Source of the DNA: Salipiger sp. IMCC34102
GTDB taxonomy: Bacteria > Pseudomonadota > Alphaproteobacteria > Rhodobacterales > Rhodobacteraceae
Direction: 5' to 3'
Assembly: GCF_004145405.1 (NCBI RefSeq)
Contig: NZ_SELQ01000005.1
Span: 124,001 to 188,000 of the forward strand
Length of the DNA: 64,000 nucleotides
Below, piece by piece: positions 1 through 8,127 of the stretch. Position numbers and translations under genes: made by a program. The stretch's first letter is position 1, and each line of letters starts with the position of its first letter. The notes beneath the pieces are model-generated. The model was not told the origin of the DNA. It saw only the letters and a list, made by a program, of their open reading frames with translations, and made no database searches.

Positions 1-1
1 C

Positions 2-73
2 ACCACGGCGTTCCAGTGGAACTCGCTGCAGTTGCTGAACCTGGGGCTCATGGAACCGGGGCAATGGTTCTGA
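2..73 (+). CDS. C-terminal end of an unidentified protein
   Basis: Only the last 23 codons and a TGA stop are inside the window, read in the second frame. The fragment ends in Leu-Met-Glu-Pro-Gly-Gln-Trp-Phe. It is too short to name, and no domain motif is visible. It is followed after about 30 bases by the 3' end of a tRNA gene on the other strand, so the two are convergent. The reading frame is inferred only from being open up to a stop at a sensible distance from the next gene. Confidence 0.45.
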   Translation, partial: TTAFQWNSLQLLNLGLMEPGQWF

Positions 74-105
74 GGCACCCCGCGGAATCGTCGCGGGTGC
101 GCGAT

Positions 106-191
106 TGGTGCCTCCGGCCGGACTCGAACCGGCACGACCATAGGGTCAGAAGATTTTAAGTCTCCGGTGTCTACCATTCCACCACGGAGGC
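106..191 (-). tRNA. tRNA-Leu (anticodon UAA)
   Basis: The minus strand folds into a class II tRNA. A 7-bp acceptor stem pairs GCCTCCG with CGGAGGC. The D-arm carries the GGTAGAC sequence, the anticodon loop reads CTTAAAA with anticodon TAA, there is a long variable arm of the leucine type, and the T-loop reads TTCGAGT. A CCA end appears to be encoded (the plus strand reads tgg at 106-108). It lies downstream of putR on the same strand. The UAA anticodon reads the rare UUA/UUG leucine codons in this GC-rich genome. Confidence 0.93.
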
Positions 192-317
192 ACGGGCCCC
201 GTGCTACGCCGCCCGCGCGCGCGCATCAAGCACGCGATGCGTCGGGGCCCGGGACTCTCGGGGCGCGGGGCGTTCGCGGCGTGGGGCATTCTAGGCCGCG
301 GCACGGGCCCGCGCGCG

Positions 318-782
318 TCAGGCGCTGGGGGGCACGGGGGTGACGCCGTCTTCCTTGATCGCCTGCATCGCCACGAAGGTCGATGTCCCCGCCACGTGCG
401 GCAGTTTCGAGATATGTTCTGCCAGGACGGCGCGGTAGTCGCTCATGCCGTGGGTGCGAACCTTCAGAAGGTAGTCGTAATTGCCCGCGATCATGTGGCA
501 TTCCTCGATCTGGGGAATCTCCAGCACGGCGCGGTTGAAGGCGGCGAGGGCCGCCTCGCGGGTGTCGGTCAGGCGGACTTCCACGAAGGCCACGTAGTCG
601 CGGCCCAAGGCTATGGGATCGAAGATCGCGCGGTAGCCCTGGATCACGCCGTCGGCCTCCAGCTTGCGCAGACGCGCCTGGGTGGGGGATTTCGACAGGC
701 CGATCCGCTCGGCCAGGGCGGTGACGCTGATCCGGCCTTCGACGGCCAGCACGTCGAGGATCTTCACGTCGAACCGGTCCAT
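318..782 (-). CDS. putR: Lrp/AsnC-family regulator, probable proline-responsive activator of putA (PutR)
   Basis: The protein has 154 residues, the normal size for an Lrp/AsnC regulator. Residues about 4-60 form the winged helix-turn-helix (KILDVLAVEGRISVTALAERIGLSKSP region) and the rest is the RAM/AsnC effector-binding domain, including a GNYDYLLKV stretch. It is transcribed divergently from putA with about 128 bases between the start codons. In Rhodobacter capsulatus and related alphaproteobacteria an Lrp-like PutR encoded divergently from putA activates proline catabolism; assigning that role here rests on this arrangement. The ATG at 782 gives a standard Lrp N-terminus. The alternative is another AsnC-type regulator that sits here by chance, which is unlikely. 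Confidence 0.85.
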   Translation of the reverse strand: MDRFDVKILDVLAVEGRISVTALAERIGLSKSPTQARLRKLEADGVIQGYRAIFDPIALGRDYVAFVEVRLTDTREAALAAFNRAVLEIPQIEECHMIAGNYDYLLKVRTHGMSDYRAVLAEHISKLPHVAGTSTFVAMQAIKEDGVTPVPPSA

Positions 783-910
783 TGATTTACCCCAATCGAC
801 TGCCGATCGCCCACCAAGAGCGCCGATCAGGCCGCAAAACGGCTCATAACGGGCCGATTGTCGCGAAGCAACGTGCTAGACTGACGCATCATCCCGCACA
901 GGAGCCCGCC
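783..910. promoter_or_regulatory. Divergent putR/putA control region
   Basis: This 128-base gap separates the start codons of two divergent genes, so it must hold both promoters and probably the PutR binding site. No convincing sigma-70 pair was recognised by eye. The sequence is less GC-rich than the flanking genes around 783-850. The reading frame of putA stays open upstream to 782, but that extension has no family counterpart. Confidence 0.5.
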
Positions 911-3900
911 ATGCCCCGCGACACCCAGGACGACCTCCGGTCCCGCATCGACGCAAGGATGTATGCCGACGAGGCCCGCGTGGTCGAGGACCTGGTCCGG
1001 ACCGCCGATCTGGACGCCGGGGACCGCGCGCGGATCGCCGCGGGCGGGGCAGAGCTCGTCCGCAAGATCCGCCGCAGCGCCGAGCCCGGCCTGATGGAGG
1101 TCTTCCTGGCCGAATACGGTCTCTCCACCGACGAGGGCATCGCGCTGATGTGCCTGGCCGAGGCGCTCTTGCGGGTGCCCGACGCGGTCACCATCGACGC
1201 GCTGATCGAGGACAAGATCGCCCCTTCGAACTGGGGGCAGCACCTGGGCCATTCGGCCTCGTCCCTCGTGAACGCCTCGACCTGGGCCTTGATGCTGACG
1301 GGGCGCGTGCTGGACGACGAGCGGCCCGGCATCACGCGGCACCTGCGCCGGGCGGTGAAACGCCTGGGCGAGCCGGTGATCCGCACCGCCGTGGGGCGGG
1401 CCATGCGCGAGATGGGCCGCCAGTTCGTGCTGGGAGAGACCATCGAGACCGCGCTCAAGCGCGCGGACGAGATGCGCGCAAAGGGCTACACCTATTCCTA
1501 CGACATGCTGGGCGAGGCCGCGCGCACCGACCGCGACGCGCGCGGCTACCAGCTGGCCTACTCGCGCGCGATTTCCGTGATCGCGCAGTATTGCACCTAC
1601 GACACCGTGGCCGAGAACCCCGGGATTTCCGTCAAGCTTTCGGCGCTGCATCCGCGCTACGAGGAAGCCCAGCGCGACCGGGTCATGACGGAACTGGTGC
1701 CGCGCGTGACCTCGCTCGCGATCCTCGCCAAGGCCGCCGGCATGGGGTTCAACATCGACGCGGAGGAGGCCGACCGGCTGTCGCTGTCGCTCGACGTAAT
1801 CGAGGAGGTTCTCTCGGAGCCCGCGCTGGCAGGGTGGGACGGCTTCGGCGTCGTCGTCCAGGCCTACGGTCTGCGGGCGGGGCTGGTGATCGATCATCTG
1901 CACGACCTGGCCGCACGGCTGGACCGCCAGATCATGGTGCGGCTTGTGAAAGGCGCCTATTGGGACACCGAGATCAAGCGCGCGCAGGTCATGGGGATCG
2001 ACGGCTTCCCGGTCTTCACCGCCAAGGCGCACACCGACGTCAGCTTCATCGCCAATGCCCGCAAGCTTCTGGCGATGACCGACAGAATCTACCCGCAGTT
2101 TGCCACGCACAACGCGCATACCGTGGCCGCCATCCTCGACATGGCCGACGAGATGGGACGCGGCACGGCGGACTTCGAGTTCCAGCGCCTGCACGGAATG
2201 GGCGAGACGCTGCACACCATCGTGTTGAAGGAGCGCGGCACCCGCTGCCGGATCTACGCCCCCGTGGGCGCGCACGAGGACCTGCTGGCCTATCTCGTCC
2301 GGCGCCTGCTGGAGAACGGGGCGAATTCGTCCTTCGTGAACCAGATCGTCGATGACTCCGTCCCGCCCGAGAAGGTGGCGGGTGATCCGTTCGCGGATGT
2401 GGGCCGGATGCCCGACCTTGCCCACGCGCCGGACCTGTTCCGGCCAGAGCGGGTGAACTCGCAGGGGTTCGACCTGACCCACGGGCCGACGCTGGAGCGG
2501 ATCGACGCGGCAAGGCGCGGGTTCGCCGACACGGTCTGGACGGCGGGACCGGTGCTGGCCGCGGAGGCGACAGCCGGGCGGGAGGAGATCGAGCGGTTCA
2601 ACCCGGCACGTCCGACGGACCTGGTTGGCCGGATCTCTCATGCGACGCCGCAGGACGTGGCCAAGGCCTTCGACGCGGCGGAGCCCTGGGACGTCCCCGT
2701 GGCGGAGCGGGCGCGGATCCTGAATGCCGCCGCCGATGCCTTCGAGGCCAATTTCGGTGAAATCTTCGCTTGTCTCGCGCGCGAGGCGGGCAAGGCGCAG
2801 CCCGATGCCGTGGCCGAGTTGCGCGAGGCGGTGGACTTCCTGCGCTACTACGCGGCCCATGCCAAGGCGCAGGACGATTTCGCGGCGCGCGGCCTCTGGA
2901 CCTGCATCAGCCCGTGGAACTTCCCGCTGGCGATCTTCACCGGCCAGATCGCGGCGGCGCTTGCCGCAGGCAACGCGGTGCTGGCCAAACCGGCGGAGCA
3001 GTCCCCGATCATCGCCGCCATCGCCGTGCGCCTGATGCATGGCGCGGGCGTTCCGCCAAGCGCCCTGCAACTGCTGCCCGGCGGCGGCGACGTGGGCGGG
3101 GCGCTGACCTCCGACGCGCGGGTGAAGGGCGTGGCCTTCACCGGCTCCACCGCGACCGCGCGCAAGATAGCAGGCGCCATGGCCGAGCACTGCGCCCCCG
3201 GCACGCCGCTGATCGCCGAGACGGGCGGGCTGAATGCCATGATCTGCGATTCCACGGCCCTGCCGGAACACGCGGTGCGCGACATCGTGAACGGCGCCTT
3301 CCGCTCGGCGGGGCAGAGGTGCTCCGCCCTGCGCTGTCTCTACGTACAGGAGGACGTGGCCGACCGGATGATCGAGATGCTGAAGGGCGCCATGAACGCG
3401 CTGACGCTCGGCGATCCCTGGGCGCTGTCCACCGACATCGGCCCCGTGATCGACCGGGCGGCGCGCGAGGGGATCGAGGATCACATCGTCACCGCCGCCG
3501 CCGAGGGCCGCGTGCTGCACCAGCTTTCCGTGCCCGCGCAGGGTCATTTCGTGGCGCCCACGATCATCGCGCTCGACGGCATCGAGGCGCTGGAGCGCGA
3601 GGTCTTCGGGCCTGTCCTGCACGTCGTGCGGTTCAAGGCCAAGGACCTGGAGACGGTCATCGACGCGGTGAACGCCACCGGCTACGGGCTGACCTTCGGG
3701 CTGCATACCCGGATAGACGACCGGGTCGAGACGATCGTGAACCGCGTGCACTGCGGCAACATCTACGTCAACCGCGACCAGATCGGCGCTATCGTGGGCT
3801 CCCAACCCTTCGGCGGCGAGGGGCTGTCCGGCACGGGACCGAAGGCGGGCGGTCCGCTTTACCTGCCGCGCTTCAAGGCCCCTGCCCCGGCCGCGGAGGC

Positions 3901-4366
3901 GGGCAGTTGGGATGCGGCGGACGACGTCGAGCGGCTGCAAAGGGCCATCGCGGACATCCCCGAAGCCCCCCTGTCGGAGCCTCTCGACATGCCCGGCCCC
4001 ACGGGCGAATCGAACCGCTGGTCGACCCACGGCCGCGGCGCGATCCTCTGCCTCGGCCCGGGTGCGCAGGCGGCCGAGGCGCAGGCGCGCGCCGTCCGCG
4101 ATCTGGGCGGCCAGCCGGTCGTCGCGCAAGGAGCGGTTCCGGCGGATGCGCTGACCGCCCTCGACGGTCTGGCCGGCGCGATCTGGTGGGGCGACGAAAG
4201 CCGGGGCCGTGCCTACGCGCAGGCGCTGGCGCGGCGCGCGGGGCCGCTCGTCGGTCTCGTCACCGCGGTCCCCGACAAGGCCCACGTCACCCACGAGCGC
4301 CACGTCTGCGTCGACACCACCGCCGCGGGCGGAAACGCGGCCTTGCTGGCAGCGGTGTCGGGCTGA
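911..4366 (+). CDS. putA: Bifunctional proline dehydrogenase / L-glutamate gamma-semialdehyde dehydrogenase
   Basis: The 1151-residue PutA oxidises proline to glutamate in two steps, passing electrons to FAD and then NAD+. The N-terminal half is the FAD-dependent proline dehydrogenase barrel, with the GAYWDTEIKRAQ motif near residue 347. The ALDH domain starts after about residue 600, with WNFPLAIFTGQ near 670. Its general base is Glu770 (AETGG) and its catalytic cysteine is Cys804 (GQRCSALR), the expected 34 residues apart. There is no ribbon-helix-helix domain at the N-terminus, so unlike the E. coli protein it should not repress its own gene; the divergent putR fits this. The frame is open upstream, but the ATG at 911 (MPRDTQDD) is the sensible start, preceded by aggagc. 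Confidence 0.96.
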   Translation: MPRDTQDDLRSRIDARMYADEARVVEDLVRTADLDAGDRARIAAGGAELVRKIRRSAEPGLMEVFLAEYGLSTDEGIALMCLAEALLRVPDAVTIDALIEDKIAPSNWGQHLGHSASSLVNASTWALMLTGRVLDDERPGITRHLRRAVKRLGEPVIRTAVGRAMREMGRQFVLGETIETALKRADEMRAKGYTYSYDMLGEAARTDRDARGYQLAYSRAISVIAQYCTYDTVAENPGISVKLSALHPRYEEAQRDRVMTELVPRVTSLAILAKAAGMGFNIDAEEADRLSLSLDVIEEVLSEPALAGWDGFGVVVQAYGLRAGLVIDHLHDLAARLDRQIMVRLVKGAYWDTEIKRAQVMGIDGFPVFTAKAHTDVSFIANARKLLAMTDRIYPQFATHNAHTVAAILDMADEMGRGTADFEFQRLHGMGETLHTIVLKERGTRCRIYAPVGAHEDLLAYLVRRLLENGANSSFVNQIVDDSVPPEKVAGDPFADVGRMPDLAHAPDLFRPERVNSQGFDLTHGPTLERIDAARRGFADTVWTAGPVLAAEATAGREEIERFNPARPTDLVGRISHATPQDVAKAFDAAEPWDVPVAERARILNAAADAFEANFGEIFACLAREAGKAQPDAVAELREAVDFLRYYAAHAKAQDDFAARGLWTCISPWNFPLAIFTGQIAAALAAGNAVLAKPAEQSPIIAAIAVRLMHGAGVPPSALQLLPGGGDVGGALTSDARVKGVAFTGSTATARKIAGAMAEHCAPGTPLIAETGGLNAMICDSTALPEHAVRDIVNGAFRSAGQRCSALRCLYVQEDVADRMIEMLKGAMNALTLGDPWALSTDIGPVIDRAAREGIEDHIVTAAAEGRVLHQLSVPAQGHFVAPTIIALDGIEALEREVFGPVLHVVRFKAKDLETVIDAVNATGYGLTFGLHTRIDDRVETIVNRVHCGNIYVNRDQIGAIVGSQPFGGEGLSGTGPKAGGPLYLPRFKAPAPAAEAGSWDAADDVERLQRAIADIPEAPLSEPLDMPGPTGESNRWSTHGRGAILCLGPGAQAAEAQARAVRDLGGQPVVAQGAVPADALTALDGLAGAIWWGDESRGRAYAQALARRAGPLVGLVTAVPDKAHVTHERHVCVDTTAAGGNAALLAAVSG

Positions 4367-4388
4367 AAACTCCGTACCTTGCGTGAGG

Positions 4389-4419
4389 CAAGACCGCGCG
4401 TCACCCTCGTGCGGTCTTG
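4389..4419 (+). terminator. Hairpin after putA
   Basis: CAAGACCGC at 4389-4397 pairs with GCGGTCTTG at 4411-4419, and the stem can extend by about three more pairs with one G-T wobble. It begins about 20 bases after the putA stop. There is no clear T-run, so it may act as a weak or Rho-assisted terminator. Confidence 0.5.
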
Positions 4420-4450
4420 ACGCGACGGCCTGGGGCCCCACGGTAGGCGG

Positions 4451-5164
4451 ATGCTTCCGTTCCGAGATCACAACCCCTCGCACACCGTGCCTTACGTCAC
4501 CTACGCGCTCATCGCGGCGAATGTCGCGATCTGGCTGTGGACGGTGGTGGCGGGGGCGGATGCGCAGGCGCTCAACCGGCTCTATTACGATTTCGCGCTG
4601 ATCCCCGCGCGGGTGACGGGCGGCGAGGGTTGGGGCGGCTTCGTGACCTCGACCTTCCTGCACGGGGGGGTCATGCACCTGGCGGGCAACATGCTGTTCC
4701 TTCACATCTACGGCGACAACCTCGAGGACAAGATGGGTCGCCTGCCTTTCCTTGGCTTCTACCTGGCCTGCGGGATCGCGGGCGGGGTGGCGCAGGTCCT
4801 GTCGGAGCCCTTCTCGGCGGTGCCGACGGTGGGCGCGTCCGGGGCGATCGCGGGGGTGATGGGCGGCTACCTGCTGCTGTTTCCGCGCGCGCGGGTCGAC
4901 GTGTTCTTCTACGTCACGGTCTTCGCGCTGCCGGCCTGGCTGTTGCTGGTGGCCTGGTTCGCGCTGCAACTGGCGGGCGGGTTCGGCCCCGGCGACGGCG
5001 TGGCCTACTGGGCGCACAACGGCGGTTTCGTGGCGGGGCTGCTGCTGACGCTGCCGGTCTGGCTGCGCCTCGGCGGTCCGCGGTTCTGGCGCCGCACCGA
5101 AGGGCACCTCGATCACCCGCCTGCCGTCTGGCGGCGCAGCAGCGTGCCGCAGGTCCGGCGGTAG
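4451..5164 (+). CDS. Rhomboid-family intramembrane serine protease
   Basis: This is a polytopic inner-membrane protein of 237 residues. The first membrane segment (YALIAANVAIWLW) follows a short N-terminal stretch. HGGVMHLAGNMLFL is the conserved second region with the HxxxN element. The catalytic serine is Ser130 in GASGAIAG, and the catalytic histidine is His189 in AHNGGFVAG, the usual rhomboid dyad. Rhomboids cleave helices of membrane substrates within the bilayer; the substrate here is unknown. The gene stands alone, after the putA hairpin and before an unrelated amidotransferase. Confidence 0.9.
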   Translation: MLPFRDHNPSHTVPYVTYALIAANVAIWLWTVVAGADAQALNRLYYDFALIPARVTGGEGWGGFVTSTFLHGGVMHLAGNMLFLHIYGDNLEDKMGRLPFLGFYLACGIAGGVAQVLSEPFSAVPTVGASGAIAGVMGGYLLLFPRARVDVFFYVTVFALPAWLLLVAWFALQLAGGFGPGDGVAYWAHNGGFVAGLLLTLPVWLRLGGPRFWRRTEGHLDHPPAVWRRSSVPQVRR

Positions 5165-5370
5165 GTCACCGGCGCCATTGCACGCCATAGGGCTCGCCCC
5201 GTCCCGGTCCACAGTCCCGGGGCGGTTGCAGGGCGGAATTCCCGCAATGCGGTTGCCCGGCAGGGCGCGGATGGCCTAGGGGTAGTGAGACACCGCGATC
5301 CATGCCCCTCCAAGGCGCCGTCCGACGCGGCGCACCGGGCCTTGCGAAGCTGACACGACTGGAAACCGAA

Positions 5371-6321
5371 ATGTGCCGCGTCCTTGCCTACATCGGGCCC
5401 GAACTGCCCCTCGACAGCCTGCTCCTCGCGCCGGAAAACAGCCTCATCAACCAAAGCCTCGACCCGGAGTTGCACCCGCACCTGCAACTGGCCGGCTGGG
5501 GCTTCGGGATGTGGAGCGCGCATCTGCTCAAGCCCGAGGATCCGCTGCTCTATCACCGGCCCAAGGCCGCCTTCTACGATGACAATGCCCGGGGGATCAT
5601 CCCCAGCCTGCAGTGCCATACGCTGCTGTCGCACGTCCGCGCCTCCGCCTACGACGCCAGCGTCGTGCAGGCCGACGAGAACTGCCACCCCTTCTCCTAC
5701 GAGGGCACGCCCTGGATCATCGCGCAGAACGGCGCCCTGCCGAACTGGCGGTTGCTGCAACGCGAGCTTCTGCCCCATTGCAAGGACCGCTGGCTCAAAC
5801 AGGTGCGCGGCACGACGGATACGGAATTCCTCTACGTGCTGCTCCTGTCCTTGCTGGAGGGCGACAGCGACGCGCAGGTGAAGACGGCCTTCGAGCGGAT
5901 GCTGACGCTCATCCGGCAGGCGATGGCGAAGCTGGACCTCGCCGCCCTGACCAAGCTGAAGATCGCGCTGGTGGCGCCGAACCGGATCATCGGGGTGAAC
6001 TACGGCTGCGGCCACAACGGCGAGACGGACCCCGCCGGCGACTGGAAGGAGCTGCGCAAGCGCGAGAGCGCGCCTTACGACTACGCACTCTCGATGCTGC
6101 TGGAGCCGATGTATCTGCTTACGGGGCGGAACTTCGAGAACCACGCCAATTCCTACGAGGTCGACACGGCACCCGAGGGCGAGGCGACCTCGGCCATCTT
6201 CTCGTCCGAGCCGCTGACCGAGGAGGGAGCGGACTGGTTGCAGATCGCGTTCGGCGAGATCGTGATGCTGGAACGCAAGGACGGGACAATCACGAAGAGC
6301 GTGCAGAAGCTCGACGTCTGA
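5371..6321 (+). CDS. Class II glutamine amidotransferase (YafJ/EgtC-like)
   Basis: This 316-residue protein starts MCRVLAYIG, so Cys2 becomes the N-terminal nucleophile after Met removal. That fixes the start at 5371 rather than at the upstream in-frame ATG at 5302. Other class II amidotransferase landmarks are SHVRAS, the QNGALPNW oxyanion/glutamine loop and GTTDTEFL. The domain releases ammonia from glutamine or a gamma-glutamyl substrate. No ergothioneine (egt) genes are nearby, so the specific EgtC role is not supported. The 3' end carries a 15-base tandem duplication that includes the stop codon (see 6308-6345). Confidence 0.85.
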   Translation: MCRVLAYIGPELPLDSLLLAPENSLINQSLDPELHPHLQLAGWGFGMWSAHLLKPEDPLLYHRPKAAFYDDNARGIIPSLQCHTLLSHVRASAYDASVVQADENCHPFSYEGTPWIIAQNGALPNWRLLQRELLPHCKDRWLKQVRGTTDTEFLYVLLLSLLEGDSDAQVKTAFERMLTLIRQAMAKLDLAALTKLKIALVAPNRIIGVNYGCGHNGETDPAGDWKELRKRESAPYDYALSMLLEPMYLLTGRNFENHANSYEVDTAPEGEATSAIFSSEPLTEEGADWLQIAFGEIVMLERKDGTITKSVQKLDV

Positions 6322-6345
6322 CAGCTCGACGTCTGACAGCTCGAC
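6308..6345 (+). repeat. 15-bp tandem repeat across a stop codon
   Basis: The unit agctcgacgtctgac occurs at 6308-6322 and again at 6323-6337, followed by a partial third copy (agctcgac) at 6338-6345. The first copy encodes the last residues and TGA stop of the amidotransferase. The second carries an in-frame copy of the same codons and stop. This looks like a recent slippage duplication. Confidence 0.85.
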
Positions 6346-6364
6346 TGCCGCGAGGAGGTGACCC

Positions 6365-6937
6365 TTGGCTGATCGCTACAGCACTTTCGCGGATCTTGCC
6401 GCGGCATCCCAGGCCGGTGTCGATTACCGCATCCGGTGCGAGGATCGCGGCAGCCGCGTGGTGATCCTGGCCCCGCACGGCGGCAGCATCGAGCCCGAGA
6501 CGGCGATGATCGCGCAGGCCATCGCCGGAGAGACCCTGTCCTTCTACGCCTTCGAGGCGCTCAATCCCGGGGCGCACGGGGATTTCCACATCACGTCCCA
6601 CCTGTTCGACGAGCCGCAGGCCCTGGCCCTCGTGGGCCGGGCGGAGACGGCGGTGGCGCTGCACGGGCGCAAGGACGATGGCACGGACACGGTCTGGCTG
6701 GGCGGCCGGGATGAGGCGCTCGGCGATGCGATCGGGGCGGCGCTGGGGGCGGCGGGGTTCGATGCCGCGCGCGACACCCGCCTGCCCGGCGTGCATAAGA
6801 CCAACATCTGCAACCGGACCCGCTCTGGCCGGGGGGTGCAACTGGAACTGCCGATGACGCTGCGGCGCAGGCTGGCGCGAGATGCGGAAGATCTGGGTGC
6901 CTTCTGCCAGGCGATCCGGTCCGCCCTGCCCGGATGA
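6365..6937 (+). CDS. Poly-gamma-glutamate hydrolase family protein (DUF867-like)
   Basis: The product has 190 residues. It resembles the zinc-dependent poly-gamma-glutamate hydrolase family known from Bacillus YmaC and PGA-degrading phages. Visible landmarks are APHGGSIEPET (His38, Glu43) and VALHGRKD (His100), the expected metal and catalytic elements, plus KTNICNRT near the C-terminus. The start is TTG at 6365, placed just after a strong gaggaggtg ribosome site; a GTG inside that site stops after four codons. There is no signal peptide, so it should act in the cytosol unless released by lysis. The substrate in a Gram-negative host is unknown. Confidence 0.75.
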   Translation: MADRYSTFADLAAASQAGVDYRIRCEDRGSRVVILAPHGGSIEPETAMIAQAIAGETLSFYAFEALNPGAHGDFHITSHLFDEPQALALVGRAETAVALHGRKDDGTDTVWLGGRDEALGDAIGAALGAAGFDAARDTRLPGVHKTNICNRTRSGRGVQLELPMTLRRRLARDAEDLGAFCQAIRSALPG

Positions 6938-7047
6938 CCCATCCGAGGACGCGCGGGCGTATCCGCGCTGTCTTTCAAACACACTGACCACGGTGCTGAT
7001 CGACGCGGGCGACGCATGGCAGACTGTCCGGCGCCGTTCACGTCGCG

Positions 7048-7064
7048 GTCCCCGAACCGGGGAC
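7048..7064 (-). terminator. Short hairpin downstream of the M48 protease gene
   Basis: GTCCCCG at 7048-7054 pairs with CGGGGAC at 7058-7064 around a 3-base loop. It lies just past the stop of the minus-strand M48 gene. There is no T-run, so the terminator role is tentative. Confidence 0.35.
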
Positions 7065-7068
7065 GCCC

Positions 7069-7761
7069 TCAGCGCCCCAAGGCGGCCGCCGTCCCGGCCA
7101 CCGCGCGGAGGCGGTCGGCGTTGGGGGGGTGTGTGCCCAGGAACACGTTGCCCGGATCGGGGATGCGGAAGAAGAACTCGGCCCCCCGCAGGGGATCGTA
7201 GCCCGCGCGCGCGGCAATGAAGGTGCCAAGGCGGTCGGCTTCCAGCTCGAACTCCTTGGCGTAGGTACGGGCCCCCACCGCCGCGCCGAAGGCCACCGCG
7301 TCGCGCAGGCTGCGCCGATCCGGGGCGAGGCCCGCCTTCTGCCCCATGATCGCGGCGCCCATGCGGGCGTTGATGCGCTGCCGGGCGATATGCCCTTCGA
7401 TGTGGTGGGCCGCTTCGTGGGACAGGATGAAGGCCAGCTCGTCCTCGTTGCGGGCCTCGACGATCAGTGGAGCGGTGATGACGATCAGCGGCTGCCCATC
7501 GGGTGCTGCCGTCTGGTAGGCATTGGGCGCCGCCCGCGGGTTGGTGTCGATCAGGAACTCGAAATCGCAGTTGAGCTGCGGCGCGCGTTCGGCGCAGACG
7601 GCCTCGGCGGTGGCTTCGACACGGGGGGTCACCTCGACGATGCGCTGGGCCGCGCTGCGGGCCTGGAACTCGATCGCGGGGTCGTCCGGGACGACGACGT
7701 CCGGGGCCGCGCAGGCGGCAAGGCCCAGGGCCAGAACGGCGGCAAGACAGGATCGAAGCAT
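7069..7761 (-). CDS. M48-family metalloprotease lipoprotein
   Basis: This 230-residue protein has a lipoprotein signal ending LGLAAC, giving a lipidated Cys17, so it should sit in the periplasm on a membrane. The zinc site is His115-Glu116-x-x-His119 in FILSHEAAHH, and the third ligand is probably the glutamate in FELEADRLG. It resembles the single-domain M48 peptidases related to LoiP/BepA that act in envelope quality control. It is transcribed away from the following small-protein/deacetylase pair. Confidence 0.88.
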   Translation of the reverse strand: MLRSCLAAVLALGLAACAAPDVVVPDDPAIEFQARSAAQRIVEVTPRVEATAEAVCAERAPQLNCDFEFLIDTNPRAAPNAYQTAAPDGQPLIVITAPLIVEARNEDELAFILSHEAAHHIEGHIARQRINARMGAAIMGQKAGLAPDRRSLRDAVAFGAAVGARTYAKEFELEADRLGTFIAARAGYDPLRGAEFFFRIPDPGNVFLGTHPPNADRLRAVAGTAAALGR

Positions 7762-7887
7762 CGCGGGGTCCGAGGCAAGGGGTGCGTCGCCCTCAGGCTA
7801 TCACGCCCGTGCGCGCACGCCACCCCCGCCCCGATGACGGATGCGTGCGCCCTTGGCGCTGGTGTGTTCTCGGGCTAAGCTCGCCCC

Positions 7888-8127
7888 ATGTTCAGCATCG
7901 AGCACGACTTCGACGCCACGACCGTCACCCTCGTCGACGAAAGCGGCCCGCCGTTCCAGGAGGACGTAATCGTCAACACCTTCGACGATTGCGTGACCGT
8001 CAGCCAGTTCGATGCGCGGCTGGGAGAGAACCGGACCATCACCCTGTCGCTGGGCCAGGTGCGCGATCTCTTCGCCGCGATGGACCTGCCCGAAGGGGTC
8101 TACAAGCTGAAGGGCCCCGAGCGGTGA
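7888..8127 (+). CDS. Conserved-looking small protein coupled to a deacetylase-like gene
   Basis: The protein has 79 residues, is acidic and probably beta-rich, with no signal peptide or membrane segment. I do not recognise the family. Its stop codon (8125-8127) overlaps the GTG start of the deacetylase-like gene at 8124, a 4-base GTGA overlap, so the two are translationally coupled. The upstream tgttctcgggctaagctcgcccc contains no strong ribosome site. Genuine coding is supported by the tight coupling and by typical GC3 codon use. Confidence 0.7.
   Translation: MFSIEHDFDATTVTLVDESGPPFQEDVIVNTFDDCVTVSQFDARLGENRTITLSLGQVRDLFAAMDLPEGVYKLKGPER

Noticed and set aside
782-910. Upstream start for putA at 782
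   Set aside because: The extension has no family similarity and would overlap the putR start. ATG 911 has a ribosome site and a normal N-terminus.
827-5212. A 1461-codon open frame on the minus strand opposite putA and the rhomboid gene
   Set aside because: It lies antisense to two clear genes and its translation is a low-complexity Arg/Gly/Asp-rich string without any motif. Long antisense frames arise in GC-rich genomes from codon bias.
5302-5370. Upstream ATG of the glutamine amidotransferase
   Set aside because: Class II amidotransferases need Cys at position 2, so the start must be the ATG at 5371.
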